Assembly (NCBI RefSeq): GCF_000970045.1
Contig: NZ_CP009505.1
Location: 2,356,001 to 2,420,000, forward strand
Reading direction: 5' to 3'
Length of the DNA: 64,000 nucleotides
DNA from: Methanosarcina sp. MTP4
GTDB lineage: Archaea; Halobacteriota; Methanosarcinia; Methanosarcinales; Methanosarcinaceae
The notes under the pieces were generated by a model that searched no databases, was not told the origin of the DNA, and saw nothing but the letters and a program-made list of their open reading frames with translations. Below, piece after piece: positions 43,933 through 52,809 of the stretch. Both the position numbers and the translations under genes were made by a program. Every line of letters begins with the position of its first letter. Position 1 is the first letter of the stretch.

Positions 43933-44820
43933 ATGCCCTTACTGAGTATTATCGCCTGCAGGATATTTGAGGACGAACTTACCCATGTCCTTTCGAGTGA
44001 TAGGGAACTGGAGCAGTTGATTGTGGTAGAAGGCAGGGATAGTTTTGGGCTGCTCCGGAAACTCAAGTCCGAAAACTGCCTGTATAGAACAGCACCCCTG
44101 GACAGGGTCCCCTTTCTCCTGGGAAAAGGGCAAGGCTCTGGTTCCGGCTCCGGTTCCGGCTTCATGTCGCTTGCAAAACCCCTGATCAAGCTTCCTTTTT
44201 TCAGGATAATTCACGAAAAGATGAAGCTCAAAGCGGCTCACAGGGTGACGGTGGTCGTAAACCCGCTCAGGCTGGGGCTTCATGACGATCTCGATCTCCT
44301 CAAGTCCGAAGTCTACGGAAAGATCCGGGAGATAGCCTCGTTCTCAGACGGAATCCTCATCTTTTACTGCAGTTGCGGAGAAGCCTTTGAAAATCTGGAA
44401 GAGGACTTTTCGGGATTTGAATGTCCCGTTTACTGCCTGAAAGACGGAAACGGGGAAATCGTGGCAGACTGCATAAGCGCCGCCATCGGGGGAAACGCCG
44501 CCTACGACGAAACCATGTACTCCTGCCGGGGAACTGGCGCCCTCTACTTCACGCCCATGTGGGCTTCGGCCTGGAAAGAGATGGCAGAAGAAAGGAAGAA
44601 ATCCCGGAATCTCGACGACAGTTTCCTGAAGGACCCGAGGTACTCACGAGTTGTAAAACTCGATACCGGCCTTTCATACGACCCCGATTTCAATAAAAAT
44701 GTCCAGGACTTTGCCCGCACTTTCAACATGGAAATTGTAGAAATAAAGGGAAGTACGGAACTTGCGGAAAAGTCCTACAAGGCTGCCAAAAAAGGTGTTA
44801 TCCAGCATACTCTGGAATGA
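43933..44820 (+). CDS. DUF1638 protein, fourth copy
   Basis: The 295-residue protein is closest to the copy at 24322: the same opening (PLLSIIACRIFEDEL), central block LIFYCSCGEAFENLEEDF, then CPVYCLKDGNGEIVADCISAAIGG and SCRGTGALYFTPMW. It has an insert of alternating Gly-Ser residues (GKGQGSGSGSGSGF) where the relative has only GHGSGFG, produced by expansion of a GGTTCCGGCTCC-like unit. The gene stands alone, 17 kb from the nitrogenase-like operon and on the opposite strand. The upstream region contains the 14-bp array and the downstream region a 24-bp array. Function unknown. Confidence 0.87.
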   Translation: MPLLSIIACRIFEDELTHVLSSDRELEQLIVVEGRDSFGLLRKLKSENCLYRTAPLDRVPFLLGKGQGSGSGSGSGFMSLAKPLIKLPFFRIIHEKMKLKAAHRVTVVVNPLRLGLHDDLDLLKSEVYGKIREIASFSDGILIFYCSCGEAFENLEEDFSGFECPVYCLKDGNGEIVADCISAAIGGNAAYDETMYSCRGTGALYFTPMWASAWKEMAEERKKSRNLDDSFLKDPRYSRVVKLDTGLSYDPDFNKNVQDFARTFNMEIVEIKGSTELAEKSYKAAKKGVIQHTLE

Positions 44821-44822
44821 TT

Positions 44823-44900
44823 TTTCCGGAACTCGTTCCAGAACACTTTCCGGAACTCGTTCCAGAACACTTTCCGGAACTCTTTTCCGAACTCTTTCCA
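44823..44900. repeat. 24-bp tandem repeat, about 3 copies
   Basis: TTTCCGGAACTCGTTCCAGAACAC twice perfectly, then a diverged third copy, directly after the stop of the fourth DUF1638 gene. Confidence 0.9.
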
Positions 44901-45002
44901 AAAATATCTCAAAAGCTCATTCTTTTATCGCTCAGCGGCACATCATCATTTTTATACAAACAAGACGAATATTTATCCAGGAATCAATAGGGGGAATTCA
45001 CG

Positions 45003-45440
45003 ATGGAACCACAGAAATCAGAACGAGAAAGCTACTGGGACGCCAAAACTTTTGCATTCATCACCGACAAAACAAAACCCGCAATGAAATGGGCCATATC
45101 CGAACTCAAAAACCGGGGCAAAAACGTCTACGTCGTGGATCTATCCGACTCCCCTGAACCCGGCTCTTTAATAAGCGTATCAGGCCTGCCCATGGGCATC
45201 GACCACGTCGTGATCGGCATAACAAAAACCGAACCTGCAGACCTCATCCCTGTCCTGAAAGGCAAAGGCGTAAAAAAAATCTGGTTCCACTGGAAAACCG
45301 AAACCGAAAAAGCCCTTGATGCCTGCAAAAGCCTTGACCTCGAATGCATGACCGAGCACTGTCCCATGATGTACCTGGGAGGCGACTTCAGCATACACGG
45401 GGTCCACAGGGCGATTGCGAAGATGACGGGGAAGTATTAA
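45003..45440 (+). CDS. CoA-binding-domain (YccU-like) protein
   Basis: The 145-residue single Rossmann-type domain resembles the CoA-binding protein family. Marks are FAFITDKTKPAMKWAISELKNRGKNVYVVDLS, the central IDHVVIGITKTEPADLIPVLKGKGVKKIWFHW, and the late Cys motif EHCPMMYLG that replaces the usual C-P-x-x-Y region. Family members are small stand-alone relatives of succinyl-CoA synthetase alpha N-domains; their cellular role is unknown. GGGGGAA precedes ATG 45003. A palindrome of the variable-arm family follows and may end its transcript. Confidence 0.8.
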   Translation: MEPQKSERESYWDAKTFAFITDKTKPAMKWAISELKNRGKNVYVVDLSDSPEPGSLISVSGLPMGIDHVVIGITKTEPADLIPVLKGKGVKKIWFHWKTETEKALDACKSLDLECMTEHCPMMYLGGDFSIHGVHRAIAKMTGKY

Positions 45441-45512
45441 AAAAGGGGGGATTATTCCCTTATTCAGTACCCTTTGAAACCGTTTTCGATTTGCTTTTCG
45501 GGTACCGGGGCT

Positions 45513-45543
45513 CTCACCGGTCAGCTTGCTGACCGGCCTTTTT
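45513..45543 (-). repeat. Variable-arm palindrome, copy E
   Basis: On the minus strand: GAAAAAGGC flank, palindrome with arms CCGGTCAGC/GCTGACCGG (as in copy B), TGAG flank. It sits between converging genes and could act as a bidirectional terminator. Confidence 0.7.
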
Positions 45544-45574
45544 CGAAGTTGGCGTGAATACAATGAGAATATGT

Positions 45575-48500
45575 TTACATTTTTCCATAAATTGATATGA
45601 GCCTGTATGTAATTTGACCACAGAAAGGATGGTCTGGACCCAGTGTATTTTCGATAATATCAAGAGCTTTTTCGAAAGAATGAATAGCTTCATCATACTT
45701 TCCATTTTTATCATAAAAATCTGCTAAATTGACAAGAGATATTGCAACTTCTGGATGTTGCAGACCCAAAATCTTTTCACGAATCTCAAGTGATTGTTCG
45801 TAAAGTTGAAGAGCTTTTTCGTATTCCCCCGTCTGATGATAAAATGTAGCGAGATTGTTGAGTGTTCTCACGAAGTCTGGGTGCTCTTTACCCAGTACCT
45901 TTTCAATTATTTCAAGTGCCCGATGATAAAGTGGCAGTGCTTTTTCGTACTTTCCCATTTGACGATAAAGTTCTGCTAGGTTGTTTAATGTTATTGAAAC
46001 TAAAGGGTGTTCTAATCCCAGTACCTTCTCACGAATTTCAAGTGCCTGATTATAAAGTGGGAGCGCTTCTTGGTATTCTTCCCTGCTAGCATGAAGTGCA
46101 GCAAGATTGTTTAATGTTGTTGCTGTTTCTTTATGGTTTAATCCTAACGTTTCTTTTTGAATTTCGAGAGCTTCATTATATAAAGAAAATGCTTTCTTGC
46201 AATTTCCCATCTGTTGATGAACTAATGCTTGGTCATTTAATGTTATTGCAAATTGTGGATTCTTTTTACCGACTGTATTTTTTAATATCCTAGCATTCTT
46301 TTCATAGATCGACAATGCTTCCGAATAATATTTGAGATTTGCATAAAGCCCTGCTAAGCCATTTGAAGCAACGACCACTTCAATATGATCCTCACCCAAT
46401 ATGTTTTTACTAATATCCAACCCTTTTTCAAAAAGAGATATAGACTTTTCATATTCTCCTAATCTTTCATATAACTCTGCTAAATTATTGAATGAACGAG
46501 CTAAATCAGGATGTTTATCATCAAAAATTTCTATTCTTATGCTCAGAGATTTTTCATACAGTGAAAGTGCTTGGTCATAAATCCCTTTGTCCATATAAAG
46601 CAGTGCTAAATTATCACAAAGTATTGAAATATTTGGATGTTCTGGTCCCAGTACTTTTTCATTGATTTCAAGTGACCGACTATATAGAGGTAGTGCTCTT
46701 TCATACTCTCCCATCTGACGATGGAGTTCGGCTAGATTGTTTAGTATTGTCGCAACATACGGGTGTTGTTGCCCCAGTACCTTTTCACGAATTTCGAGTG
46801 CCTGCTGATAAAGTGGTAGTGCTTTTTCGTACTCCCCTATCTGATGATACAGTGCAGCGAGATTGTTTAAAGTTTCTGCAAAATTAGAGTGTTGTGGCCC
46901 AAGTACCTTTTCCTGAATTTCAAGTGCCTGCTGATAAAGTGGTAGTGCTTTTTCGTACTTTCCCGTTTGACAATAAAGTACACCAAGATTGTCTAGGGTG
47001 TGTGCAACAGCCGGATGTTCTAATCCCAGCACTTTTTCAAGAGTTCCAAGTGCTTGTTTATGAAGAGGTAGTGCTTTTTCGTATTCTCCCATCTGGTAAT
47101 AAAGTGTAGCAAGATTGTTTTGTGTTGCTGCAACAAACTTGTCTTGTGTCCCCTGTACCTTTTCGATTATTTCAAGAGTTCTTTTATATATTGATAGTGA
47201 TTTTTTATACTCCCCAACGTGACGATAAAGTGTGGCGAGATTGTTTAATGTCGTTGCAACTTCAATGTTTTCTGAACCTTGTTTTGTTTCAAGTATCTTG
47301 AGTAACTCTTCATACATTGGAATAATAAGTTGCCAGAATGCAGCTTTGTCAAATGGATCCACGTATCTAATGAACCACTCAAATAATTCTTCAGTTTCAA
47401 GTGTTTCTTTTGCATGGTAGAAGGCTTCTGTAAAGGCGGTTTCGTGTTCTGGATTTATGGATTTTATGTCGAGGTCCTTTATCTTGTTGCTGTAAAAGTC
47501 AAGCATGAAATTATGGACTTCTTTTTTCAAATCTTGATCTTGGTAAACCTGCAGGCTCTCCCTCATGAGTGGATGCAATTGGAGTTTCCCTTCGGTTTCC
47601 TGGACAAAAGAGAATCTATTCAATTCCGAAAATGCTGTGAGAGGATAGCCTGTATTGAAATTATTGATTAATGCTTTGAAAATATCTTGATTCCAGAACC
47701 GAGGAGTTGAAAGAACTTTCAGGGTTTCTTTTTCCGGGACACCCAAGTATTTCATAAATCTGTCAAAGATTTCACTTCGAGTTGTGCCAAAATCACTAGG
47801 TTTAGGAGAACTGGTCTTTGCGATTTCGGTATATGTGTCAACCGCAAGTTCAAGGTAATAAGGAACGCCTTCGCTGCCTTCAATTATTACCTTTTGAATC
47901 TCCTCTTCTTTAATTCCGCAGCGATTCAGAAAATCAAGGGCATCTTCCAGGGGGAGTTTTTCTAGTTTGTATTGTTCAAGATAATTATTCCAGTCCTTAT
48001 CGGTTTCTTCCCAGCGGAGTTTCTCCCTTCCGCATATTACCCAAAGGGATAATTTTTGCAGGTTTGCTATAAGTTGCCTTATCCATTCATCTCGGGAATT
48101 ATAACTTCCCTGCCCTCTTTCCTTTTCCCAGAGAGCTTCATAACTGTCTATGAAGATAACTGTCGATTTTGAAGTTTTTTGTAGGTAGTCAGCCAGGTCG
48201 TGTGCAAAAAATACAGGAAGCTTTTTTACAATATCCGGTGCTTCCATATCTGGCAGTCTAGCGATGTCATTTTCTCTCTTTAATGACCATTCCTTAAAAT
48301 GGTCAGGAGCTCTTTCTACAACCTTTTTTATGCTGCTGTAATTTATTGAGAAAAAACCGCCAAATGAATCAAGAAGATCTGTTACAATACTGTCTTCGGA
48401 GTATCCATCCTTTGAAAGAGGAGTATATGGATCAACTTTTCGCCGGTAGGCGGCATGTGCGATATCGAATAAGTGGAATTTGACACCACATTTTTGATTC

Positions 48501-48799
48501 AATTCGTTTTTCAGGATTCCAAGAAATTTATCCATTTGCCTGTGGGACTCTATACTGAAATCAACCGTAGCCCAGATAATACCTGTTTTTTGATCTGGTT
48601 CGTTATGTTCATCAAGCTTTTTTGGCAGTTCTTTTCGCAAACTGGTCTTTCCGATTCCGCCTATCCCATAGTAAACCAGAACGCTGTAATTTTTGTTGCC
48701 AATATTTTGAAAGGCAGTTTCAAATGCTTCGATGAATTCTTCTCTGTCAACAAATGGTCGATCTTCTTTGCCAGATACAGGTGTAGGACAAACTGCCAA
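45575..48799 (-). CDS. STAND-type ATPase with long TPR array
   Basis: The 1074-residue protein has an NTPase domain (about 1-330) with P-loop YYGIGGIGKTS (Lys51) and Walker B-like STVIFIDSYEALW. A winged-helix/linker region follows (about 330-470), and then about fourteen 42-residue kinesin-light-chain-like TPRs (pattern ALPLYQQALEIREKVLG ... HPxVATTLNNLAxLY). The architecture is that of STAND signalling switches (NB-ARC/NACHT-like), which use the repeats to sense a ligand and the NTPase to oligomerise. Many act in defence, but I see no effector domain at either end. Translation starts at TTG 48799 after GGTGG. Composition is more AT-rich than the surrounding metabolic genes. It is alone on its strand. 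Confidence 0.85.
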   Translation of the reverse strand: MAVCPTPVSGKEDRPFVDREEFIEAFETAFQNIGNKNYSVLVYYGIGGIGKTSLRKELPKKLDEHNEPDQKTGIIWATVDFSIESHRQMDKFLGILKNELNQKCGVKFHLFDIAHAAYRRKVDPYTPLSKDGYSEDSIVTDLLDSFGGFFSINYSSIKKVVERAPDHFKEWSLKRENDIARLPDMEAPDIVKKLPVFFAHDLADYLQKTSKSTVIFIDSYEALWEKERGQGSYNSRDEWIRQLIANLQKLSLWVICGREKLRWEETDKDWNNYLEQYKLEKLPLEDALDFLNRCGIKEEEIQKVIIEGSEGVPYYLELAVDTYTEIAKTSSPKPSDFGTTRSEIFDRFMKYLGVPEKETLKVLSTPRFWNQDIFKALINNFNTGYPLTAFSELNRFSFVQETEGKLQLHPLMRESLQVYQDQDLKKEVHNFMLDFYSNKIKDLDIKSINPEHETAFTEAFYHAKETLETEELFEWFIRYVDPFDKAAFWQLIIPMYEELLKILETKQGSENIEVATTLNNLATLYRHVGEYKKSLSIYKRTLEIIEKVQGTQDKFVAATQNNLATLYYQMGEYEKALPLHKQALGTLEKVLGLEHPAVAHTLDNLGVLYCQTGKYEKALPLYQQALEIQEKVLGPQHSNFAETLNNLAALYHQIGEYEKALPLYQQALEIREKVLGQQHPYVATILNNLAELHRQMGEYERALPLYSRSLEINEKVLGPEHPNISILCDNLALLYMDKGIYDQALSLYEKSLSIRIEIFDDKHPDLARSFNNLAELYERLGEYEKSISLFEKGLDISKNILGEDHIEVVVASNGLAGLYANLKYYSEALSIYEKNARILKNTVGKKNPQFAITLNDQALVHQQMGNCKKAFSLYNEALEIQKETLGLNHKETATTLNNLAALHASREEYQEALPLYNQALEIREKVLGLEHPLVSITLNNLAELYRQMGKYEKALPLYHRALEIIEKVLGKEHPDFVRTLNNLATFYHQTGEYEKALQLYEQSLEIREKILGLQHPEVAISLVNLADFYDKNGKYDEAIHSFEKALDIIENTLGPDHPFCGQITYRLISIYGKM

Positions 48800-48930
48800 T
48801 CTTTTCCACCGCCAGAAATGCAGGTTAGATTAAAATTTCCAATATGTGAATATGTTATGAACTTGCATTATATTACACTACCTGAATTCTTTCAATTCAA
48901 AAAATCAGAAGTCTTCTTTGTCTAAGACAA

Positions 48931-49490
48931 GGAAAAGCCCGAGCTTGCGCTCGGTGAAAAACAGGTTTAAGACAGCTATTCCGGCAGCTTCGCTTGAATT
49001 AAAAATCAACATCTTCGGCGCCGGTTTACTCAAATATATCCCTTAACTTGAACCGAAAAAAAATAAAAAATTAAAAGTGGAGGGTGTTTTATTGATGAGG
49101 AGTGAGTGAGACTCGTTTCGTTTTTGGAAGAAAAGTTTGCGTCCCCATCTTAAAAAAACCTGGAAATTCCGATCGGGTTTTTCGTGGGGGGTCCGAACGG
49201 AGAGATATTCCATTTTCTGGGAGAGTTATTGAGGTATTTGGCTCACGGGGGGGTGTGAGGTTCTCTTTTTAATCTTTTTATATTGTAATGTTTTTAGTGG
49301 AGTAGGTGTTTGCTAGAAGATATTAAAGAGATGAGAACGCAAGTTATACTAGGACGTCCAGGTATTTATTATTTTTAACACAAAATGTTATTCATATCTA
49401 AGTTCTTAGCTAATTGTTCTAACATTTAGGCCAAACACTAACATTATATGATCTTACTAACAGTGAGCTGCCGGCAAAGAGTTGAGATTT
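48931..49490. repeat. 560-bp non-coding direct repeat, copy 1
   Basis: It begins with a variable-arm palindrome (GGAAAAGC, arms CCGAGC/GCTCGG). It continues through conserved stretches such as AAAGTGGAGGGTGTTTTATTG, GAGATGAGAACGCAAGTTAT and ATTATATGATCTTACTAAC. Copy 2 matches it over its length with scattered changes and small indels. No protein frame is kept open in both. Confidence 0.85.
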
Positions 49491-49570
49491 ATCCCGACGG
49501 CTGTACGACCCTGTTTTTCGCACCAATTTCGGTTCTGTATCCACCATAAGAAGGCCTTTGCAGCAGGTAG

Positions 49571-50137
49571 GGAAAAGGCCCGAGCTTGTGCTCGGTGAAA
49601 GCCAGGTGAAAGCCAGGTGAAAACCAGGTTCAGGACAGCTCCGCTTGAATAAAAAATCAGCATCTTCGGCATCGTGTTACTCAAATAGATCCCTTAACTT
49701 GAAACGAAAAAAAGAAAAAATTAAAAGTGGAGGGTGTTTTATTGATGAGGAGTGAGTGAGACTTGTTTCGTTTTTGGAAGAAAAGTTTGCGTTCCCATCT
49801 GAAAAAACCTGGAAATTCCGATCGGATTTTTATGTGGGGGGTCCGAAAGGAGAGATTTTCCTTTTTCTGGGAAGAGTTATTGAGATTTGGCTCACGGGGG
49901 GTGTGAGTTTCTCTTTCTGATCTCTTTATCTTGTGATGTTTTTAGTGGAGTAGGTGTTTGCTAGAAGGTGTTAAAGAGATGAGAACGCAAGTTATACTAG
50001 GAGCTCGAGGTATATATTATTTTTAACATAAAATGTTATTAATATCTAAGTTATTAGCTAATTGTTCTAATATATAGACCAGACACTAACATTATATGAT
50101 CTTACTAACAGTGAGCTAACGGTAAAAAGTTGAGGTT
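49571..50137. repeat. 560-bp non-coding direct repeat, copy 2
   Basis: Same sequence as 48931-49490, separated from it by about 80 bp. Near its start it has a local triplication of an AAAGCCAGGTG unit. The palindrome loop differs by one base (TTGT against TTGC). Confidence 0.85.
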
Positions 50138-50377
50138 TTTCCAGGCGTATTTGCTTGCAGTAGCCTTGTGATATCTGCTTTTGTACCTGCCCACAGTATT
50201 TTTATTATAAAAATGAAATTAATCGAATAAATACCATTTTTTTCCTCAACCTCGAAAACAAAAACAATTTATGATAGGTTCTGATAGGTTATTTTTCTGT
50301 ACAAATAGAAACCTGTACACAATTATGACGCTCAAGTATATAAATATACACAACATTTCACTGTTTGGTTATAATTT

Positions 50378-50578
50378 ATGGAGTTAGAAGACATTAATAA
50401 CTAAGTACAGAACGCCAGCGCAGAAGAACTCAAAGCCTTTGGCTTCCTCAGCCAGTGGATGATGGAAAATGTACCCAAGTACTGCAACTGCCCCTCAAAG
50501 TGCTCCGAAAACTGCGAGCTTGCAAAAGCCCTCGGAGGAGCCCTGCAGGCTGCCAGGCAGAGACTGAGCGCTGAATAA
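50378..50578 (+). pseudogene. Small Cys-rich gene broken by an in-frame TAA
   Basis: ATG 50378 opens a frame (MELEDINN) that meets TAA at 50402-50404, then continues in the same frame to TAA 50576-50578. The remainder is well-formed protein: NASAEELKAFGFLSQWMMEN, then YCNCPSKCSENCELA and ALGGALQAARQRLSAE. The four-Cys cluster (C-x-C-x3-C-x3-C) suggests a metal or Fe-S site. The stop could derive from AAA by one base change. A start after the stop would need an ATG at about 50459-50464 and would remove the first half. I read it as a recent pseudogene or as a gene with readthrough. Confidence 0.55.
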
Positions 50579-50680
50579 GCAAGCAAGGCAAAAAAGAAGA
50601 ATCAGCGTCAAAAGAACCGATGGAATCCTTCGGGATTCTGCCGCTTCTTCATTCTATATATCTATAAATCCGGTGGTCAT

Positions 50681-51097
50681 ATGAAAAGCAAAGGATTTTT
50701 CCAATCGATAACTGCTACTTTAAAATACGTAAACCAGGAACCTGAAATAAGCTCAGGTGCCTATTCGATAAACGGGAATAAAATTGAGGTTTCTTTAGAC
50801 CGTGTTCCTGAACTGGAAAGCGTGGGAAATGCGGCAAGCATAATGGATGACAGCCTGCCAGACTCGATAATCATTGCCAGGCCGGAAAAAGACAAATACG
50901 TGGTTGCCTCAAGCAAATGCGCACACAGGGGCAGGGCACTTGCATACGAACATGACAAAAAAGTGTTCAGGTGCTCATCTCTCGGGCATTCGGAATTTAA
51001 CCTTGACGGGTCAAGGACAAAAGGACCCGCTGGCAAAGGAATAAATATGTACGGATATTCGATTGACGGGGATAAAATGACGATAGAACTGGATTGA
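50681..51097 (+). CDS. Rieske-like protein with altered spacing
   Basis: The 138-residue protein has a Rieske-type sequence in its C-terminal part. The first pair of ligands is in KCAHRGRALAYEH, the second in FRCSSLGHSEFNLDG, and TKGPAGKGINMYGYSID closes the fold. A standard Rieske site is C-x-H ... C-x2-H; here the second pair is C-x4-H, two residues longer. The cluster geometry may therefore differ, or the binding site may be degenerate. GGTGGT lies six bases before ATG 50681. There is no signal or membrane helix. It follows the broken Cys-rich small gene by about 100 bp on the same strand, so the two may once have been one operon. Confidence 0.7.
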   Translation: MKSKGFFQSITATLKYVNQEPEISSGAYSINGNKIEVSLDRVPELESVGNAASIMDDSLPDSIIIARPEKDKYVVASSKCAHRGRALAYEHDKKVFRCSSLGHSEFNLDGSRTKGPAGKGINMYGYSIDGDKMTIELD

Positions 51098-51170
51098 TTT
51101 CGACAGTGCTTGATTTCAGTCTATTTCCCCTAAGTTTGCTGTGTGGTTCTCTAAGCGAAGCTGATATTTA

Positions 51171-51202
51171 ACAGGTTTAAGACAGCTATTCCGGTTGCTT
51201 CG
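51171..51202. repeat. Short extra copy of part of the 560-bp repeat
   Basis: Thirty-two bases (ACAGGTTTAAGACAGCTATT and the following CCGG-x2-GCTTCG) match 48961-48992 with two differences. It shows that part of the duplicated sequence is also dispersed. Confidence 0.75.
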
Positions 51203-51264
51203 TTCTTAGTTCGGAACTTCAAAAGGCTCGAAGATTTGAGGTTCAGTTTTTCTCAAGAACCCTT

Positions 51265-52809
51265 TCATTCCGCATGCTCGACCCTCTCCATTTTCTCATA
51301 AAGCGCCAGCAGGTTATTCCTCGTGATCTTGAAATAGGGATGGTCAAGCCCGAGTTCCTTTTCAATGATCCCGAGCGCTCGCTCGTACATCTCGATTGCG
51401 GTTTCGTATTCGCCCATGCTTTCGTGGAGGCCTGCGAGGTTGTTCAGAGTTGTGCCTACGTCCATGTGTTCGGAGCCAAGGGTTTTTTCGGTGATCTTGA
51501 GGGCTCGGGTGTAGAGGGGGAGGGCTTTTTTGTGTTCGCCCATCTGGCGGTAGAGTTCGGCAAGGTTGTTCAGGGTCTTGGCAACTTCGGGGTGCTCTTC
51601 GCCAAGAAGCTTTTCCCGGATGGCAAGGCTCTTTTCGTAGAGTTCCAGGGCTTCTTTGCACCTTCGCTTCCGGACATAGACGCCTGCCAGGTTGTTCAGG
51701 GTGTTGGCATAGCCCATGTGCTCGGTTTTTCCGAGCTTCTCGAAGATTTCCAGGGATCGGGTGTAGAGGGCGAGGGCTTTTTCAGGGCTGCCCGTATTGT
51801 AGTAGAGCAGGCCCAGGTTGTTAAGGGTCTGGGCTACCTGGGGGTGGTCGGGGCTGAGGGACATTTCCTGGAGTTTAAGGGCTCTTCCGTAGATTTCCTC
51901 TGCCTCGTCCATCCGGTCCATCTCCTCCGAGAGCAGGACGCCCAGGTTGTTCAGGGTGCCTGCAGTGTAGGCCTGGAATTTTACGTTTTCCGGGGAGGCT
52001 TTCCGGAGTGTTTCGAGGTGATCTAGGGCCCGGCGATAAAGCTCTTCGGCTTTTTCAGGCTCTTCCGTGGCCCTGTAGAAAAACGCCATCCTGTTCAGGG
52101 TCCTGACAGTTTCCAGGTTCCCGGGGTGTTCGGGGTTTTCGAGGTGCTCGAGCTCGAAGACTTTTTCATGGATTTCAAGGGCTCGTTCATAGAGGGGGAG
52201 AGCTTTGTCTTTTTTGTCCATGAAAAAATAGAGGACTGCAAGGTCACAGAGGGTGTTTCCGGTCTCAAGGCTATCCGGCCCGGGTTCCTTTTCCCGGATG
52301 GTGAGAGCCCGGGTGTAGAGGGGAAGAGCTTCCTCATACTTTCCCAGATACCTGTATATCCCCGCAAGGCCGTTCAGGGCTGCTGCCGTTACCGGGTGCT
52401 CGGGCCCGAGCTTCTCTTCGGCAATATCCAGGACCTGTTCGTACATCGGGGAGAGCAATCTCCAGGAAGCTGAGCGGTAGAAGGGCTCGGAATACCGGGT
52501 GAACCAGTTGACCAGGTCTTCGGGGCCGAGTTCCTCCTTTGCACGCCTGAAAGCTCTTTTCAGGACGGTTTCGTCTTCAGGGGTGATCAGTTCGGGGTCC
52601 AGGTCTTTTAACTGGCTGCTGTACTCTTCAAGGCTCTTCAATTCCTCTTTCGCTTCTATTCCCCTGACTTTCACTCTCACTTTTTTCTTCCCAAGCTTCT
52701 TCTCTTCCCTCTCCCCTCTTTCTTTTGCTTCCCCCATCTCAGCAGCTTCCTTTTTTACTTCCCTTTCAGCTGATTCTTCTTTTCCCGTGCTTTCCGTTGA
52801 ATCATTCAT
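51265..52809 (-). CDS. TPR protein (kinesin-light-chain type)
   Basis: The 514-residue cytosolic protein begins with a Glu/Lys-rich stretch (about 1-55). A short region similar to the linker of the STAND protein follows (SLEEYSSQLKDLDPELITPEDETVLKRAF ... WFTRYSEPFYRSASWRLLSPMYEQVL, split here), then about eight 42-residue TPRs (LGPEHPVTAAALNGLAGIY; LGEEHPEVAKTLNNLAELY). The shared linker and repeat type tie it to the 1074-residue protein at 45575; this one has lost, or never had, the ATPase half. GGAGGGG precedes ATG 52809. Higher GC than the STAND gene. It is probably a scaffold. Confidence 0.85.
   Translation of the reverse strand: MNDSTESTGKEESAEREVKKEAAEMGEAKERGEREEKKLGKKKVRVKVRGIEAKEELKSLEEYSSQLKDLDPELITPEDETVLKRAFRRAKEELGPEDLVNWFTRYSEPFYRSASWRLLSPMYEQVLDIAEEKLGPEHPVTAAALNGLAGIYRYLGKYEEALPLYTRALTIREKEPGPDSLETGNTLCDLAVLYFFMDKKDKALPLYERALEIHEKVFELEHLENPEHPGNLETVRTLNRMAFFYRATEEPEKAEELYRRALDHLETLRKASPENVKFQAYTAGTLNNLGVLLSEEMDRMDEAEEIYGRALKLQEMSLSPDHPQVAQTLNNLGLLYYNTGSPEKALALYTRSLEIFEKLGKTEHMGYANTLNNLAGVYVRKRRCKEALELYEKSLAIREKLLGEEHPEVAKTLNNLAELYRQMGEHKKALPLYTRALKITEKTLGSEHMDVGTTLNNLAGLHESMGEYETAIEMYERALGIIEKELGLDHPYFKITRNNLLALYEKMERVEHAE

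Larger units (their letters stand above)
48800..50377. other. 1.6-kb AT-rich region without genes, carrying a direct duplication
   Basis: No frame with gene-like composition on either strand. Almost all of it is two copies of a 560-bp sequence (listed next), followed by an AT-rich promoter-like stretch before the broken small gene at 50378. Confidence 0.65.

Noticed and set aside
44823-44900. Transcription terminator after DUF1638
   Set aside because: CCGGAACTCGTTCCAG units look palindromic, but the period is 24 bp tandem, with no T-run after a stem.
49457-49684. 75-codon minus-strand frame across the duplicated region
   Set aside because: Not conserved between the two copies of the repeat; no ribosome site.
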